Both the position numbers and the translations under genes were made by a program. From Rhodocyclaceae bacterium (GTDB lineage: Bacteria; Pseudomonadota; Gammaproteobacteria; Burkholderiales; Rhodocyclaceae), in assembly GCA_028713915.1 (NCBI GenBank), contig JAQTNK010000029.1:1-54670 (forward strand): DNA of 54,670 nt, given 5' to 3'. Below are positions 26,916 through 35,344 of this stretch, piece by piece (positions within the stretch are counted from its first letter, which is position 1; every line of letters starts with the position of its first letter). The notes beneath the pieces are model-generated. The model did not search any database, had not been told where the DNA came from, and worked only from the letters and a program-made list of their open reading frames with translations.

Positions 26916-27224
26916 CGTCGATAGTCTCGGCAAGCGGCAAGGAAATTTTCGCCGGCGAAACGACTGCCCGAGGCACGCTTCGGTGCGGCTTGCGTCTGCA
27001 CCATACCAGCGTCGACCGATCAGTGGCCGCGCCTGGAACCGGGCCGAGTTGCAAAAACACCACACTCGCCGACATTCCCCTGCACGCAAAGGGCATTTCC
27101 TTTGGCCCGCCACGGGACTGCTGGCAGAATCCCGTCATCCCTCGGCAACGGGGGCTCGCTTGGAATCAGTGGCCAACCACGTGGTGTCATTGAAACCGCA
27201 ACTTTCTACAACAAGGAGTTTCAC
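26916..27224. other. Non-coding gap between trpC and porin
   Basis: 309 bp with no convincing gene. A 14-bp perfect palindrome TTTCGCCGGCGAAA lies at 26947-26960, and a short GCAC...GTGC hairpin follows around 26970; either could mark the end of the trp transcript, but neither has a T-run. The right part must contain the porin promoter and a long 5' leader; the ribosome site is ACAAGGAGTTTCAC just before 27225. No promoter hexamers stand out enough to assign. Confidence 0.5.
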
Positions 27225-28409
27225 ATGCAGAAGAAACTGATTGCTCTGGCTATCGCCGGCCTGTCCAGCGCCGCTTTCGCCCAGTCCAACGTCACCATCT
27301 ACGGCGTTGCCGACATGGGCTTTGAGTCCGTGTCCGCCACGGGCGCCACGGCCGCCAATTCCGATTTCGGTAGCCGTTCCCGCGTCAGCTCCACCAGCTC
27401 CTACATCGGCTTCAAGGGTACGGAAGGTCTGGGCAACGGTTTGGCCGTCGCCTGGCAAATCGAAAACGGCCTGCAACTGGACAACGCCGCTGGCGGCGTC
27501 TGGAACAACCGTGACAGCTACGTCGGCCTGGCCGGCGGCTTCGGTACGGTCGCCATGGGTAACCTGACTGGCCCGACCCGCGCTCTGGGCGCCAAGTTCG
27601 ACGTCAACGCCGGCGCCACCGGCATCGGCGCCAACACGGCCCTGCTCGGCAAGGGTGCCCTTCAGGGTGCCGGCGCCAGCGCCTTCGACCAGCGCATCAC
27701 CAACGCCATCGCCTACATCTCCCCGAACATGGGCGGCTTCTCCGGCGTGGTCGGCTACAGCACCGGCCTGCAAAACACCGTCAATGGCACGGCCCTCGCC
27801 GGTCAGGAAAACTCCGCCGCTGGCGCCTCCGTCAAGGGCAACACCGCCTGGACGCTGGGCCTGAACTACGAAGGTGGCCCGGTCTACGTCGGCTATGCCT
27901 ACACGCAAGTCAAGACCACCAACAGCGGCATCCCTGGCGTCCTCCCCGAACCGGCTGGCGTCAATGGCCTGCTCGGCGCGCTCGCCAAGGCCAAGGACAA
28001 TCGCCTTGGCGCCATGTACAACTTCGGTTCCGGCACCGTCGGCCTGCTGTGGGATCAACCGACCTACACGACCGCTGGCGCCGCTGGTGTCGATCTGAAG
28101 CAGACGATCTATTACATCCCGGTGACCTTCACGGTCGGCGCCGGCAAGATCATTGCCCAGTACGGCCACGCCAACGACGTGACGAACACGACCGCCACGA
28201 ACGCCAAGCACTACGAGATCGGCTACGAATACAGCCTGTCCAAGCGCACGATGCTGAAGGCGGTCTACTCGGCGGTCAAGAACGACTCCAATGCCAGCGA
28301 CGACTTCCTGTATGGCGTTTCTGGTGCCAACTCGACCGCGACGACGGGTGCCATGAGCGCTGGTGCCGATCCGCGTGGCGTGTCGTTTGGCCTGCGTCAC
28401 TCCTTCTAA
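27225..28409 (+). CDS. Outer-membrane porin (Neisseria/Burkholderia type)
   Basis: A 394-residue exported protein. The signal peptide MQKKLIALAIAGLSSAAFAQ is cleaved after AFA, and the mature part starts SNVTIYGVADMG, the standard first strand of betaproteobacterial general porins. Alternating hydrophobic beta-strands fill the body and the chain ends GVSFGLRHSF with a terminal phenylalanine, needed for BAM-mediated assembly. It should form a trimeric 16-strand channel. The ATG at 27225 is set by the signal peptide and the AAGGAG site. Codon use is biased to preferred codons, fitting high expression. A strong terminator follows. Confidence 0.95.
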   Translation: MQKKLIALAIAGLSSAAFAQSNVTIYGVADMGFESVSATGATAANSDFGSRSRVSSTSSYIGFKGTEGLGNGLAVAWQIENGLQLDNAAGGVWNNRDSYVGLAGGFGTVAMGNLTGPTRALGAKFDVNAGATGIGANTALLGKGALQGAGASAFDQRITNAIAYISPNMGGFSGVVGYSTGLQNTVNGTALAGQENSAAGASVKGNTAWTLGLNYEGGPVYVGYAYTQVKTTNSGIPGVLPEPAGVNGLLGALAKAKDNRLGAMYNFGSGTVGLLWDQPTYTTAGAAGVDLKQTIYYIPVTFTVGAGKIIAQYGHANDVTNTTATNAKHYEIGYEYSLSKRTMLKAVYSAVKNDSNASDDFLYGVSGANSTATTGAMSAGADPRGVSFGLRHSF

Positions 28410-28434
28410 TCGACTCCTGTCGATCTGAAGTTAG

Positions 28435-28461
28435 AACGGCCACCTTCGGGTGGCCGTTTTT
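28435..28461 (+). terminator. Intrinsic terminator of the porin gene
   Basis: AACGGCCACC (28435-28444), TTCG tetraloop, GGTGGCCGTT (28449-28458): a perfect 10-bp stem followed by a T-run (28457-28461). It lies 25 bp after the porin stop. This is the clearest rho-independent terminator in the window. Confidence 0.95.
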
Positions 28462-28506
28462 CGTTGACCTCCCGGCTCGATGCAGAGTAAAGGGGCCAGG
28501 CTCGAA

Positions 28507-28656
28507 TATTTCTTCGACGGCTGCCGCATGCTCCGGCTCGACGGGCAGAACGCCGTAGCCGGATTCGCGGAATTAGCGCAGCGCATCCTGGCTCGACACG
28601 GGCATGTCGCCGCGCCCCAGGCTGTGCTTGATGGCGATGTCCAAAATCGTCGCGGC
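28507..28656 (-). pseudogene. PIN-domain (VapC-like) toxin, C-terminal fragment
   Basis: Read on the minus strand from 28656 the frame gives AATILDIAIKHSLGRGDMPV, then SSQDALR, a TAA stop (28573-28575) where tyrosine is expected, then FRESGYGVLPVEPEHAAAVE. This is the central region of a VapC-like PIN toxin (usual pattern WEIAIKHxLGRGDMPVS...YFRxSGYxLLPV). Homology stops near 28507, where unrelated sequence begins, so the real C-terminus is lost. The matching N-terminal half lies at 29359-29460, with brnTA between. The gene is broken by insertion, in-frame stop and truncation. Confidence 0.78.
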
Positions 28657-28730
28657 TCCGCACCGTAGAGGTAACCGGGCGCGGCTTTATCCCGCAGCGT
28701 CCGCTTTGACTGCCGGATTGGGTCGCTGTA

Positions 28731-28772
28731 GTTACGAAAAGCTTGACATGGATAGCTTTTTGTAACGACAAT
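28731..28772 (+). promoter_or_regulatory. brnTA promoter with overlapping inverted-repeat operator
   Basis: TTGACA at 28743-28748 and GACAAT at 28767-28772 (18-bp spacer) form a candidate sigma-70 promoter. GTTACGAAAAGCT (28731-28743) and AGCTTTTTGTAAC (28754-28766) are reverse complements at 12 of 13 positions and bracket the -35 element. An inverted repeat here is where a ribbon-helix-helix antitoxin such as BrnA would bind to repress its own operon. The binding is inferred. Confidence 0.7.
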
Positions 28773-28778
28773 TGGCGC

Positions 28779-29054
28779 ATGATTAGCTGGGACGAATCCA
28801 AGCGGAAAAAGAACCTCAAGGATCACGGCATTGACTTGGCTGAGGTTGCTTGTGTTTTCGATGCCCCGTTGGTCACGGTGGAAGATGTGCGCGAACATTA
28901 CGGCGAACAGCGCCTGCAAAGTCTGGGCTGGTTTCGCAATCGCGTGGTCTTCCTGGTATGGACGGAGCGCAATGACAGCGCCCGAGTGATTTCCTGTCGT
29001 TACGGTGACAAACATGAAACGCGCGCCTACTTCGAAGCCCTCGACGTTCAGTAA
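28779..29054 (+). CDS. brnT: BrnT-family ribonuclease toxin
   Basis: A 91-residue protein with a RelE-like fold. The N-terminus ISWDESKRKKNLKDHGIDL, the centre YGEQRLQSLGWFRNRVVFLVW and the end SARVISCRYGDKHETRAYF match BrnT, a ribosome-independent RNase. The expected basic residues are present, though the usual ARxA motif reads CRYGD here. The ATG at 28779 is preferred over an upstream TTG (28743) that is the -35 box. The 3' end overlaps brnA by 41 bp. Order toxin-antitoxin, as in Brucella brnTA. Confidence 0.9.
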   Translation: MISWDESKRKKNLKDHGIDLAEVACVFDAPLVTVEDVREHYGEQRLQSLGWFRNRVVFLVWTERNDSARVISCRYGDKHETRAYFEALDVQ

Positions 29055-29334
29055 GGAACAGATGGCGGCAGCCATCGCGGCTGCGCCTGCCAAGGTTACC
29101 GACACGGAGTGCCCGTATGACCCCAACGACGCTGCCTCAGTGAAGGCGTTCTGGACGAAGGGCAAAGTTCGATTGCCTGGCCAACGTGGCCCGCAAAAGC
29201 AGCCCACCAAGGTTGCGGTAACGATCCGATATAGCCCCGAGGTGGTGGAGTACTTCAGAGGCACCGGCGAAGGCTGGCAAACCCGCATGAACGATGCATT
29301 GCGGGCGTATGTGAAACGGCACCGCGCGGCGTAA
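29014..29334 (+). CDS. brnA: BrnA-family antitoxin (ribbon-helix-helix)
   Basis: A 106-residue protein. The N-terminal half is flexible and Lys/Thr/Ala-rich (toxin-neutralising in the family). The C-terminal part KVAVTIRYSPEVVEYFRG and WQTRMNDALRAYVKRH is the ribbon-helix-helix DNA-binding domain. The ATG at 29014 overlaps brnT; a GTG at 29005 is possible. It should neutralise BrnT and repress the operon at the inverted repeat at 28731-28766. Just downstream on the opposite strand lies the broken N-terminus of a PIN toxin gene. Confidence 0.88.
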   Translation: MKRAPTSKPSTFSKEQMAAAIAAAPAKVTDTECPYDPNDAASVKAFWTKGKVRLPGQRGPQKQPTKVAVTIRYSPEVVEYFRGTGEGWQTRMNDALRAYVKRHRAA

Positions 29335-29358
29335 CTCCTCGGCATCTCCGTGGCCCGA

Positions 29359-29460
29359 CGTCGACTTCGGCGACTCGATCATCTTGCGCGCTTTCTTCGA
29401 CAGCTTTGGACTGTCGATGATCGTCCAGAGGGCAACGTGCGTATCGAGCAAGAGATTCAA
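29359..29460 (-). pseudogene. PIN-domain (VapC-like) toxin, N-terminal fragment
   Basis: From an ATG at 29460 the minus strand reads MNLLLDTHVALWTIIDSPKL, then SKKARKMIESPKST, a textbook VapC/PIN N-terminus with the first catalytic aspartate in LLLDTH. After residue 34 the homology ends at 29359 and the frame runs into unrelated sequence. The continuation of the same domain is found about 700 bp away at 28656-28507. Only about four to six residues of the usual domain seem missing between the two pieces. No matching antitoxin gene is seen upstream. Confidence 0.8.
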
Positions 29461-29555
29461 GAATGCCCGACGACACGCATGAGCAAAGCGTAGCCACTTT
29501 ACGCCGGTGACTGAGCCGCGGTGGGAACCCGGAACCCGCCGGCGCCGGCAAAGAC

Positions 29556-29577
29556 AAAGGGCGCCGCAGCGCCCCTT
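29556..29577 (-). terminator. Intrinsic terminator after rplS
   Basis: On the minus strand AAGGGGCGC (29577-29569), loop TGCG, GCGCCCTTT (29564-29556) forms a 9-bp stem with one mismatch, followed by a T-rich stretch TGTCTTTG. It lies 25 bp after the rplS stop and would end the rpsP-rimM-trmD-rplS transcript. Confidence 0.8.
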
Positions 29578-29602
29578 GGTCCTTGCGACAACCTAACGCG
29601 AT

Positions 29603-29977
29603 TTACGCCTTCTCGACGTTCCGCGCGGTCAGCTTTTCCTTGATGCGCGCCGACTTGCCGGAACGGCTGCGCAGGTAGTAGAGCTTGGCGCGGCGCACAT
29701 CGCCGCGGCGCTTGACTTCGATGGCGGCGAGCAGCGGCGAGTAGGTCTGGAACGTACGCTCGACGCCTTCGCCGGCGGAGATCTTGCGCACGATGAAGCT
29801 GGAGTTCAGGCCGCGGTTCTTCTTGGCAATGACGACGCCTTCGTAGGCCTGCAGACGCTCGCGCGTGCCTTCCTTGACCTTCACCTGGACGACGACGGTG
29901 TCGCCGGGGGCGAAGGCGGGAATGGTCTTGCCCAGGCGGGCGATTTCCTCGTTTTCGATTTCTTGAATCAGGTTCAT
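29603..29977 (-). CDS. rplS: 50S ribosomal protein L19
   Basis: 124 residues, near the usual 115-125. It sits at the 30S-50S interface. The conserved stretches [39 protein letters not shown] and [18 protein letters not shown] are intact. It is the last gene of the rpsP-rimM-trmD-rplS operon, after a 73-bp gap from trmD, and is followed by an intrinsic terminator. Confidence 0.98.
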   Translation of the reverse strand: MNLIQEIENEEIARLGKTIPAFAPGDTVVVQVKVKEGTRERLQAYEGVVIAKKNRGLNSSFIVRKISAGEGVERTFQTYSPLLAAIEVKRRGDVRRAKLYYLRSRSGKSARIKEKLTARNVEKA

Positions 29978-30050
29978 TTTCTGGCTCCAAAAAAAATGGC
30001 TCTTGGCCTTTCGCGCAGAGCAGCGATGTCTTGCTGATGCGCGCGGTTTC

Positions 30051-30797
30051 TTAGTTCTGACGCTCGCGCCGGAATTCCTCCAGCAGTCGCGCCTCTTCGC
30101 TGCTCAAGCTGCGGCGTTCGAGCAATTCCGGCCGCCGCAGCCAGGTCCGTCCCAGCGCCTGCTTCAGGCGCCAGCGCCGGATGTTCTCATGGTGGCCGGA
30201 GAGCAACACCTCCGGCACGCGCATGTCATCGTACGCCTCGGGCCGCGTGTAGTGCGGGCAATCCAGCAGCCCGTCCGCAAACGACTCTTCGATCGCCGAG
30301 GCCTCGTCGTTCAAGGCGCCCGGCAGCTGCCGCACGCAGGCGTCGATCAGCGCCAGCGCCGCGATCTCGCCGCCCGAAAGGACGAAATCGCCCAGCGATA
30401 TTTCCTCGTCGACGCTGCGCTCGATCAAGCGCTCGTCGACGCCTTCGTAGCGTCCGCACAGCAGCACCGCGCCGTCGCCGACCGCCAGCTCGCAGACTTT
30501 CGCATGCGTCAGTGGCGTGCCTTGCGGCGAGAGGTAAATCACCTTGCCGTTGCCGCCGCGCGCCGCTTTCGCCGCCGCGATGGCCTTTTCCAGCGGTGCC
30601 ACCTGCATCACCATGCCGGGGCCGCCGCCGAAGGGCCGGTCGTCGACCGTGCCGTAGCTGTTCTCGGCCCACTGGCGCGGGTTCCAGCCGGCAAACTGCC
30701 ACAGCCCCCGCTCCAGCGCGCGCCGCGTAATGCCGGCCTGCGTCACCGCCGCGAACATCTCCGGGAAAAGCGTGACGACGTCAAAGCGCAGCGTCAT
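30051..30797 (-). CDS. trmD: tRNA (guanine-N1)-methyltransferase
   Basis: A 248-residue SPOUT-class enzyme that methylates G37 of tRNAs to prevent +1 frameshifting. Visible are [15 protein letters not shown], the knot region [15 protein letters not shown] and [20 protein letters not shown], and [23 protein letters not shown]. The length is normal. The start ATG is 10 bp downstream of rimM in the same operon. Confidence 0.98.
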   Translation of the reverse strand: MTLRFDVVTLFPEMFAAVTQAGITRRALERGLWQFAGWNPRQWAENSYGTVDDRPFGGGPGMVMQVAPLEKAIAAAKAARGGNGKVIYLSPQGTPLTHAKVCELAVGDGAVLLCGRYEGVDERLIERSVDEEISLGDFVLSGGEIAALALIDACVRQLPGALNDEASAIEESFADGLLDCPHYTRPEAYDDMRVPEVLLSGHHENIRRWRLKQALGRTWLRRPELLERRSLSSEEARLLEEFRRERQN

Positions 30798-30807
30798 CAG
30801 TCTCTCG

Positions 30808-31314
30808 TCACCAGTCTTGTTGCCATGCGACGCGGATGCAACCTTCGGCCACCGCCACGTCTTTCACTATGTCCGCCACAAAGGGCAGCAGGCGTTCGCG
30901 CTGCCCGGCTTCATCCTTGACCACCAGCACCTGGTTGGCGCCGGTCTCGATCAGCGAGGCGACCGTGCCCAGCGCTTCGCCGGCTTCATTCACGACGCGA
31001 AGGCCGACCAGGTCGCCCCAGTAAAACTCGTCTCGCGCGGTGGCCGGCAAGTCGGCGCGCGGCACCGCGAAGTACAGCCCGTCCAGCCTTTCGGCCGCCG
31101 AACGACCGTCGATGCCGTCGAACTTGGCGACCCAGCCCTTGCCGTGAAGACGCAGGCCCTTGAGTGCCAGTGGCGACCAGTCGGTCGTTTCGGGCTCGCT
31201 GCCGAGCCACCAGCGCGGCATCTTGCGCCATGCGGCCGGATCGTCGCCGAAAGCGTGCAGCTTGACCCAGCCGTCAACGCCGTATGGGGCGACGATGCGC
31301 CCCAGTACCACCAT
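30808..31314 (-). CDS. rimM: Ribosome maturation factor RimM
   Basis: 168 residues. RimM helps assemble the 30S head around S19 through its N-terminal RimM domain and C-terminal PRC-barrel. [21 protein letters not shown] and [20 protein letters not shown] mark the two domains. It starts 5 bp after the rpsP stop, in the standard order rpsP-rimM-trmD. Confidence 0.97.
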   Translation of the reverse strand: MVVLGRIVAPYGVDGWVKLHAFGDDPAAWRKMPRWWLGSEPETTDWSPLALKGLRLHGKGWVAKFDGIDGRSAAERLDGLYFAVPRADLPATARDEFYWGDLVGLRVVNEAGEALGTVASLIETGANQVLVVKDEAGQRERLLPFVADIVKDVAVAEGCIRVAWQQDW

Positions 31315-31319
31315 GACGC

Positions 31320-31571
31320 TCAGGCAGCCTTCTTGGCGAGACCCTTGACCAGGCGCGCCGCGGTCGGCGACAACTGGGCACCGTGGCCCTGCCAGTAGGC
31401 GAGGCGCTCGGCGTTCACGACGAGGCCGGGCTCGTTGGCGGCGGCGACCGGGTTGTAGTAGCCGATGCGCTCGACGAAGCGGCCGTCGCGGCGATTGCGC
31501 GAATCGGTCACCACCATGTTGTAGAACGGGCGCTTCTTGGCGCCGCTGCGGGCAAGACGAATGACGACCAT
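31320..31571 (-). CDS. rpsP: 30S ribosomal protein S16
   Basis: 83 residues beginning [20 protein letters not shown] and containing [19 protein letters not shown], the invariant S16 core. The ATG at 31571 follows CAAGGAAGCGACAC. The frame continues upstream over pyrF but that part is not coding here. First gene of the ribosomal operon, with a promoter just upstream. Confidence 0.97.
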   Translation of the reverse strand: MVVIRLARSGAKKRPFYNMVVTDSRNRRDGRFVERIGYYNPVAAANEPGLVVNAERLAYWQGHGAQLSPTAARLVKGLAKKAA

Positions 31572-31604
31572 GTGTCGCTTCCTTGAAATCGGGAAAAGCC
31601 GCGA

Positions 31605-31633
31605 ATTATAAAGGGTAAACCGGTTTATTGAAA
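31605..31633 (-). promoter_or_regulatory. Promoter of the rpsP operon
   Basis: On the minus strand a consensus TATAAT occupies 31610-31605, and TTTCAA (31633-31628) lies 17 bp upstream as a weak -35. The -35 overlaps the end of pyrF. The predicted leader to the rpsP ATG at 31571 is short, about 25-30 bases. Confidence 0.7.
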
Positions 31634-32347
31634 GACTTCGGCAATCGTCCGCTGCACCGCCTGCGCGGCGGCCCGCGGATCCGGCGCCTGGCGGATGGGC
31701 CGGCCGACGACGATGTAATCGGCACCGTTCTCGAAGGCCTGGGCCACATCCACGGTGCGCTTCTGGTCGTCCGCCGGCCGGTTTTCGACCGGCCGGATGC
31801 CCGGCGTGACGACGAGCAGCTTTTGTCCGAGTTCGCGGCGGATCATCGGCGCTTCGAGCCCGGAAGAGACGATGCCGTCGACCCCCGTTTCCAGCGCCCG
31901 CCGCGCCCGCGACAGCACCAGCTTGTCGACGTCGCAGGCGAACCCGAGGTCGTCGAGATCGCCGCGATCGAGGCTGGTCAGCACGGTGACGGCAAGGATC
32001 TTGAGGTCGCCCTTGTCTTTCGCCGCTGCTTCCATGATGGCCTGGTTGCCGTGCACGGTGGCGAAGGTGGCGCCGCTGCCGGCGAGCGCCCGCACGGCCG
32101 AGCGCACGGTCTCGGGCACGTCGAAGAATTTCAGGTCGACGAAGACTTTCTTGTGCTGCGCCACCAGCCAGTCGAGGAGCTCGAAATAGCCGCCGGCCAT
32201 GCACAGCTCGAGGCCGATCTTGTAGAAGCTCACGGCGTCGCCAAGCTGCAGCACCAGCGCCTTGGCGGCTTCGGCATCGGGCACGTCGAGAGCGACGATC
32301 AGGCGCTCGGCGGGAGCGATGGGCTTGTCGGACTTGGTCATGTTCAT
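31625..32347 (-). CDS. pyrF: Orotidine 5'-phosphate decarboxylase
   Basis: A 240-residue TIM barrel that makes UMP from OMP, the last step of pyrimidine synthesis. The first strand is [17 protein letters not shown], the catalytic Lys-Asp network is in [18 protein letters not shown], and VTPGIRP with a late arginine binds phosphate. The ATG at 32347 overlaps the stop of the upstream thioredoxin-like gene (ATGA); a second ATG lies at 32341. Confidence 0.96.
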   Translation of the reverse strand: MNMTKSDKPIAPAERLIVALDVPDAEAAKALVLQLGDAVSFYKIGLELCMAGGYFELLDWLVAQHKKVFVDLKFFDVPETVRSAVRALAGSGATFATVHGNQAIMEAAAKDKGDLKILAVTVLTSLDRGDLDDLGFACDVDKLVLSRARRALETGVDGIVSSGLEAPMIRRELGQKLLVVTPGIRPVENRPADDQKRTVDVAQAFENGADYIVVGRPIRQAPDPRAAAQAVQRTIAEVFQ

Positions 32348-32865
32348 TTCCAGGATTTGGCGGCGGGATAAAACTGTTCGGGCGTCTGCGTCTTGTAGTG
32401 GCCGTCGACAATGTAGCGGCCCAGTTGCATGAATTCCTCGGCATCCTTCGTGGCGCCGCTCAGCCGCACCAGCTCGCGGCCATCGAGGCCGACGATGACG
32501 AAGCTGGGCGTGCCGCGGATCTTGAGCGCGCGGGCGAATGCCTTTTCGGTCGTCTGCCGGCCGGCAAAATCGGTGAGTGGCTGATTGCCCAAGGTATCGA
32601 CCGAGAAGATCGCGAAGTGCCGGTGAAAGTAAGCCTGCACGTCGTCGCGACTCAGCACCTGCTGGCGCATCTTGCGGCAGTACGGACAGTTCTCCATCTC
32701 GAACATCAGCAGCACGCCCTGCTTGCCGGCCTGCTGCGCCGCCTTGAGCTCGTCGGGAAAATCGCCGAGGCTGGGATCGAAGAACTTGTCGGCGTCGGCT
32801 GCGCACGCGCCGCCCAGCCACACGGCCAGGGCCAAGAGCAACAAGCCACTGCGCAACATTCGCAT
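32344..32865 (-). CDS. Periplasmic thioredoxin-fold protein (SoxW/DsbD-gamma-like)
   Basis: 173 residues with a signal peptide (residues 1-22, ending near GACA) and a thioredoxin fold. The redox motif is CPYC in [16 protein letters not shown], followed by [21 protein letters not shown], where cis-proline lies in GTPSF. It probably reduces or isomerises disulfides in the periplasm, perhaps for c-type cytochrome maturation or sulfur metabolism; the partner is not known. Overlap with pyrF suggests co-transcription, though the functions are unrelated. Confidence 0.87.
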   Translation of the reverse strand: MRMLRSGLLLLALAVWLGGACAADADKFFDPSLGDFPDELKAAQQAGKQGVLLMFEMENCPYCRKMRQQVLSRDDVQAYFHRHFAIFSVDTLGNQPLTDFAGRQTTEKAFARALKIRGTPSFVIVGLDGRELVRLSGATKDAEEFMQLGRYIVDGHYKTQTPEQFYPAAKSWK

Positions 32866-32912
32866 CGCATCCTCCGAGAAGGCTGGATTCTACTAGAATC
32901 GGCGCACAGCCC

Positions 32913-34412
32913 ATGGCCCGAACCGCTTCCAGCATCCGCTATCCGCCTGCCCTCCAGGAAGCGCTGGCCTGGCTCGGCGCCGCGCCGGCCGCGGATCCGC
33001 TGCGCGACCTGGCGCCGCTGCGCAGCCATCTCGCCGCGCTGGCCGCCATCGACATCCCGCCGCTGCAACGCCTGAAGATTCTCGAACTTTTCCAGACCCG
33101 CGCCGGCCTCACGGGCAGCGCCGTCAAGCCGCTGCTGCTCGATGCCACGCTGCCGGTGCCGCAGCGCCTGCGCACCGTCGCGCACGGCCTCATGCACGTG
33201 CACGAAGCCCTCGCGACGGGCTGCCTGAAGGCGCTGCGGGAAGTCCCGCCCGACGCGCTGCGCCGCCCCGGGCGCACGCCGCAACAGGTCTGCGCCGCGG
33301 GGCTGGCGAACTTGTCGCAGCTGTACGAAATCGCCCAGTTCATTTCCACGCCGCCGCCGCCCGGTTTCTGGGCGCACGCCGAGACCTTCTATCGCCTGGC
33401 CGCCGGCGAAGCGGCGCCGGATGCGGTGCCGCCGGCGGCGAACGAAACGGCGGCTGGCATGAAGGCGCTGCTGGCGCTTGCCGCGGCGCAGCCGGACGGC
33501 TTCTCGCCGCGGGAGATCGCGTTTCTCGCCGCTTACCTGCAGCAGCACGCCGTCGCCGTCGACATCCGCAGCGATGCCGCAGTCGCCGGCGATGACGATC
33601 TTTGGCTCGACGCGGCCCACGCCGTGGCGCCCACGGCGATGGCGCGGCGACGCGCGGCGCCGGATGCGGCGCTGCATTTTTCCTGCGCCGCCTTGAGCCG
33701 GGTCGCGTGCCGCCATTTGTCGCAGTTGGCTGACGGCGCAGCGCCGGAAGCGCTCGGCCTGCCGCGCGAGGCGATGTCCGCCGATTACCGCGACGCGCTC
33801 GCTCGCGCCGCAGCGCATTGGGACAGCCCGCGCCAGCGCCGGACGCATCGCCGCCGCCACGGCTACCGCGTGCAGGTCTGCACCCACCTCGGCCAGCTCT
33901 GGCAGCAAAGCGGTGCCGACGCCGGCACGACCGAAATCGAACTGACGGCCAGCGACTGGATGATCCTCAACGAGAGTGCGAGCGGCTACGCCATCATGCA
34001 CGTCGCCGGCGCCCTCGCCGGCCTCGTGCCCGGCAGCGCCATCGGCCTGCGGCCGGCGGCCGACAAGCCGTGGCATATCTGCGTCGTGCGCTGGGCGCGC
34101 AGCGAAAATCCCGAGCACATCGAACTGGGCCTCGAACTCCTGGCGCCGCGGGCGGAGGCGGTCCGCATCGCGCGGCGCACCGCGGACGGCGAAGCCGCGC
34201 CGCTGCCCGCCCTGCTGCTGCCGCCGCTGGCGGCGATCAAGCGCGGCGAGGCGCTGCTCACCGCCCGCGGCCTTTTCGCTCCCGGCGTGTTCGCGCTCAT
34301 CCACGAGTCGCCGGGCCGCGTCCAGGTGAGCGAGTGCCAGGCCAGCCATCTATCGATGCATACGGCATGCATCGAGATCTTCGAGTTCGAGCGCCGGCGC
34401 CTGCCCGACTAG
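32913..34412 (+). CDS. Conserved uncharacterised protein, possible PilZ-like C-terminus
   Basis: 499 residues, soluble, no signal peptide, rich in Ala, Leu and Arg. Residues about 1-270 are helical and repetitive in style (for example PLQRLKILELFQTR, LANLSQLYEIAQF). Residues about 315-495 look beta-rich: HRRRHGYRVQVCTHLGQLW, SDWMILNESASGYAIMHVAG, GLVPGSAIGLRP and WHICVVRWARSENPEHIELG. The last stretch resembles PilZ-type beta-barrels, but the diagnostic RxxxR and DxSxxG motifs are not clearly present, so c-di-GMP binding is only a guess. I cannot name the family. It is divergent from the thioredoxin gene and convergent with yihY (17-bp gap). Confidence 0.7.
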   Translation: MARTASSIRYPPALQEALAWLGAAPAADPLRDLAPLRSHLAALAAIDIPPLQRLKILELFQTRAGLTGSAVKPLLLDATLPVPQRLRTVAHGLMHVHEALATGCLKALREVPPDALRRPGRTPQQVCAAGLANLSQLYEIAQFISTPPPPGFWAHAETFYRLAAGEAAPDAVPPAANETAAGMKALLALAAAQPDGFSPREIAFLAAYLQQHAVAVDIRSDAAVAGDDDLWLDAAHAVAPTAMARRRAAPDAALHFSCAALSRVACRHLSQLADGAAPEALGLPREAMSADYRDALARAAAHWDSPRQRRTHRRRHGYRVQVCTHLGQLWQQSGADAGTTEIELTASDWMILNESASGYAIMHVAGALAGLVPGSAIGLRPAADKPWHICVVRWARSENPEHIELGLELLAPRAEAVRIARRTADGEAAPLPALLLPPLAAIKRGEALLTARGLFAPGVFALIHESPGRVQVSECQASHLSMHTACIEIFEFERRRLPD

Positions 34413-34429
34413 GAATCCCCGCCGGCAGG

Positions 34430-35248
34430 CTACGGCCGCACGGAACCGGGCAGCTCGGCCACCATCAGCGCGCCGACGAGAATCACGCCCCAGGACAGAT
34501 ACAGCCACGAGAGGAAGATCGGCACCGCCGCGAAGGTGCCATACACCGCCGTATAGGCCGGGAAATGGGCGATGTAGAGGCCGAACAGGCGCTGCATGGC
34601 GACGAAGCCGAGCGCGGCGAAAATGCCGCCGGCGATGGCATGCCCGCGCGACACCGCGCGATTCGGCACGCCCCAATAGAGCAGCGCGAACAAGGCCGCC
34701 ATGAAGACGAACGACAGCGCGCGAAAGAACGCCACGCTCACCCACGCCGGCTCGTCGACCAGGCCGAAGGATATGCCGGCGACAAACGTGATGAAGGCCA
34801 GGCTGCCGCCGAACACCAGCGGGCCGAGCAGCAGCGCGATCAGGTGCATCGCCACGCGCCGCAGCCAGGGGCGTCTGGCCTTGATGTTCCAGATCGCATT
34901 GAAGGCGTGCTCGATGGTCAGCATCTGCATCAGCGCCGTGGCCGCCAGCGCGGCGAGGCCAATCAGGGTCACGCGCTCGGCGCGATGGGCGAACTGGCCC
35001 AGGTACTTGGCGATCACCGAGCCGGCCTTGTCCGGCAGCAAGTTGGCGAGCAGGAATTTCTCCAGCGCCGCGCTCATGCCTTCGGCGAACGGCAGCTGCG
35101 AGAGCAGGCCCAGGCCCACCGCGATCATGGGCACCAGGCCCAGCAGCGTGGCGAAGCACAGCGCGGCGGCCGTCTGCGCCAGCCGTTCGGCATGGAAGCG
35201 GCGGACGACGCGGAAGACGAGGCGGAAAGGGGCGAATAACCAGCGCAT
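34430..35248 (-). CDS. YihY/BrkB family inner membrane protein
   Basis: 272 residues with about six membrane segments. AAALCFATLLGLVPMIAVGL, EHAFNAIWNIKARRPWLRR and LYWGVPNRAVSRGHAIAGGI are characteristic of the YihY/BrkB (formerly RNase BN) family. Despite older annotation as RNase BN it is a membrane protein, possibly a transporter, of unknown substrate. The ATG at 35248 follows the AT-rich junction shared with the divergent DUF2069 gene, a common neighbour in betaproteobacteria. Confidence 0.92.
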   Translation of the reverse strand: MRWLFAPFRLVFRVVRRFHAERLAQTAAALCFATLLGLVPMIAVGLGLLSQLPFAEGMSAALEKFLLANLLPDKAGSVIAKYLGQFAHRAERVTLIGLAALAATALMQMLTIEHAFNAIWNIKARRPWLRRVAMHLIALLLGPLVFGGSLAFITFVAGISFGLVDEPAWVSVAFFRALSFVFMAALFALLYWGVPNRAVSRGHAIAGGIFAALGFVAMQRLFGLYIAHFPAYTAVYGTFAAVPIFLSWLYLSWGVILVGALMVAELPGSVRP

Positions 35249-35344
35249 ATAATGCCGCGTGCGGCGTCCAACGAGTTAGCCTTCGGTTACTGGATACGTC
35301 GGCGGGCACCGACCCATTGTCGGGCGATTTTAACGGAGCCGCTT

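Noticed and set aside
28480-28668. A 62-residue plus-strand frame after the porin terminator
   Set aside because: It overlaps the PIN remnant on the other strand, which explains the sequence better; no ribosome site.
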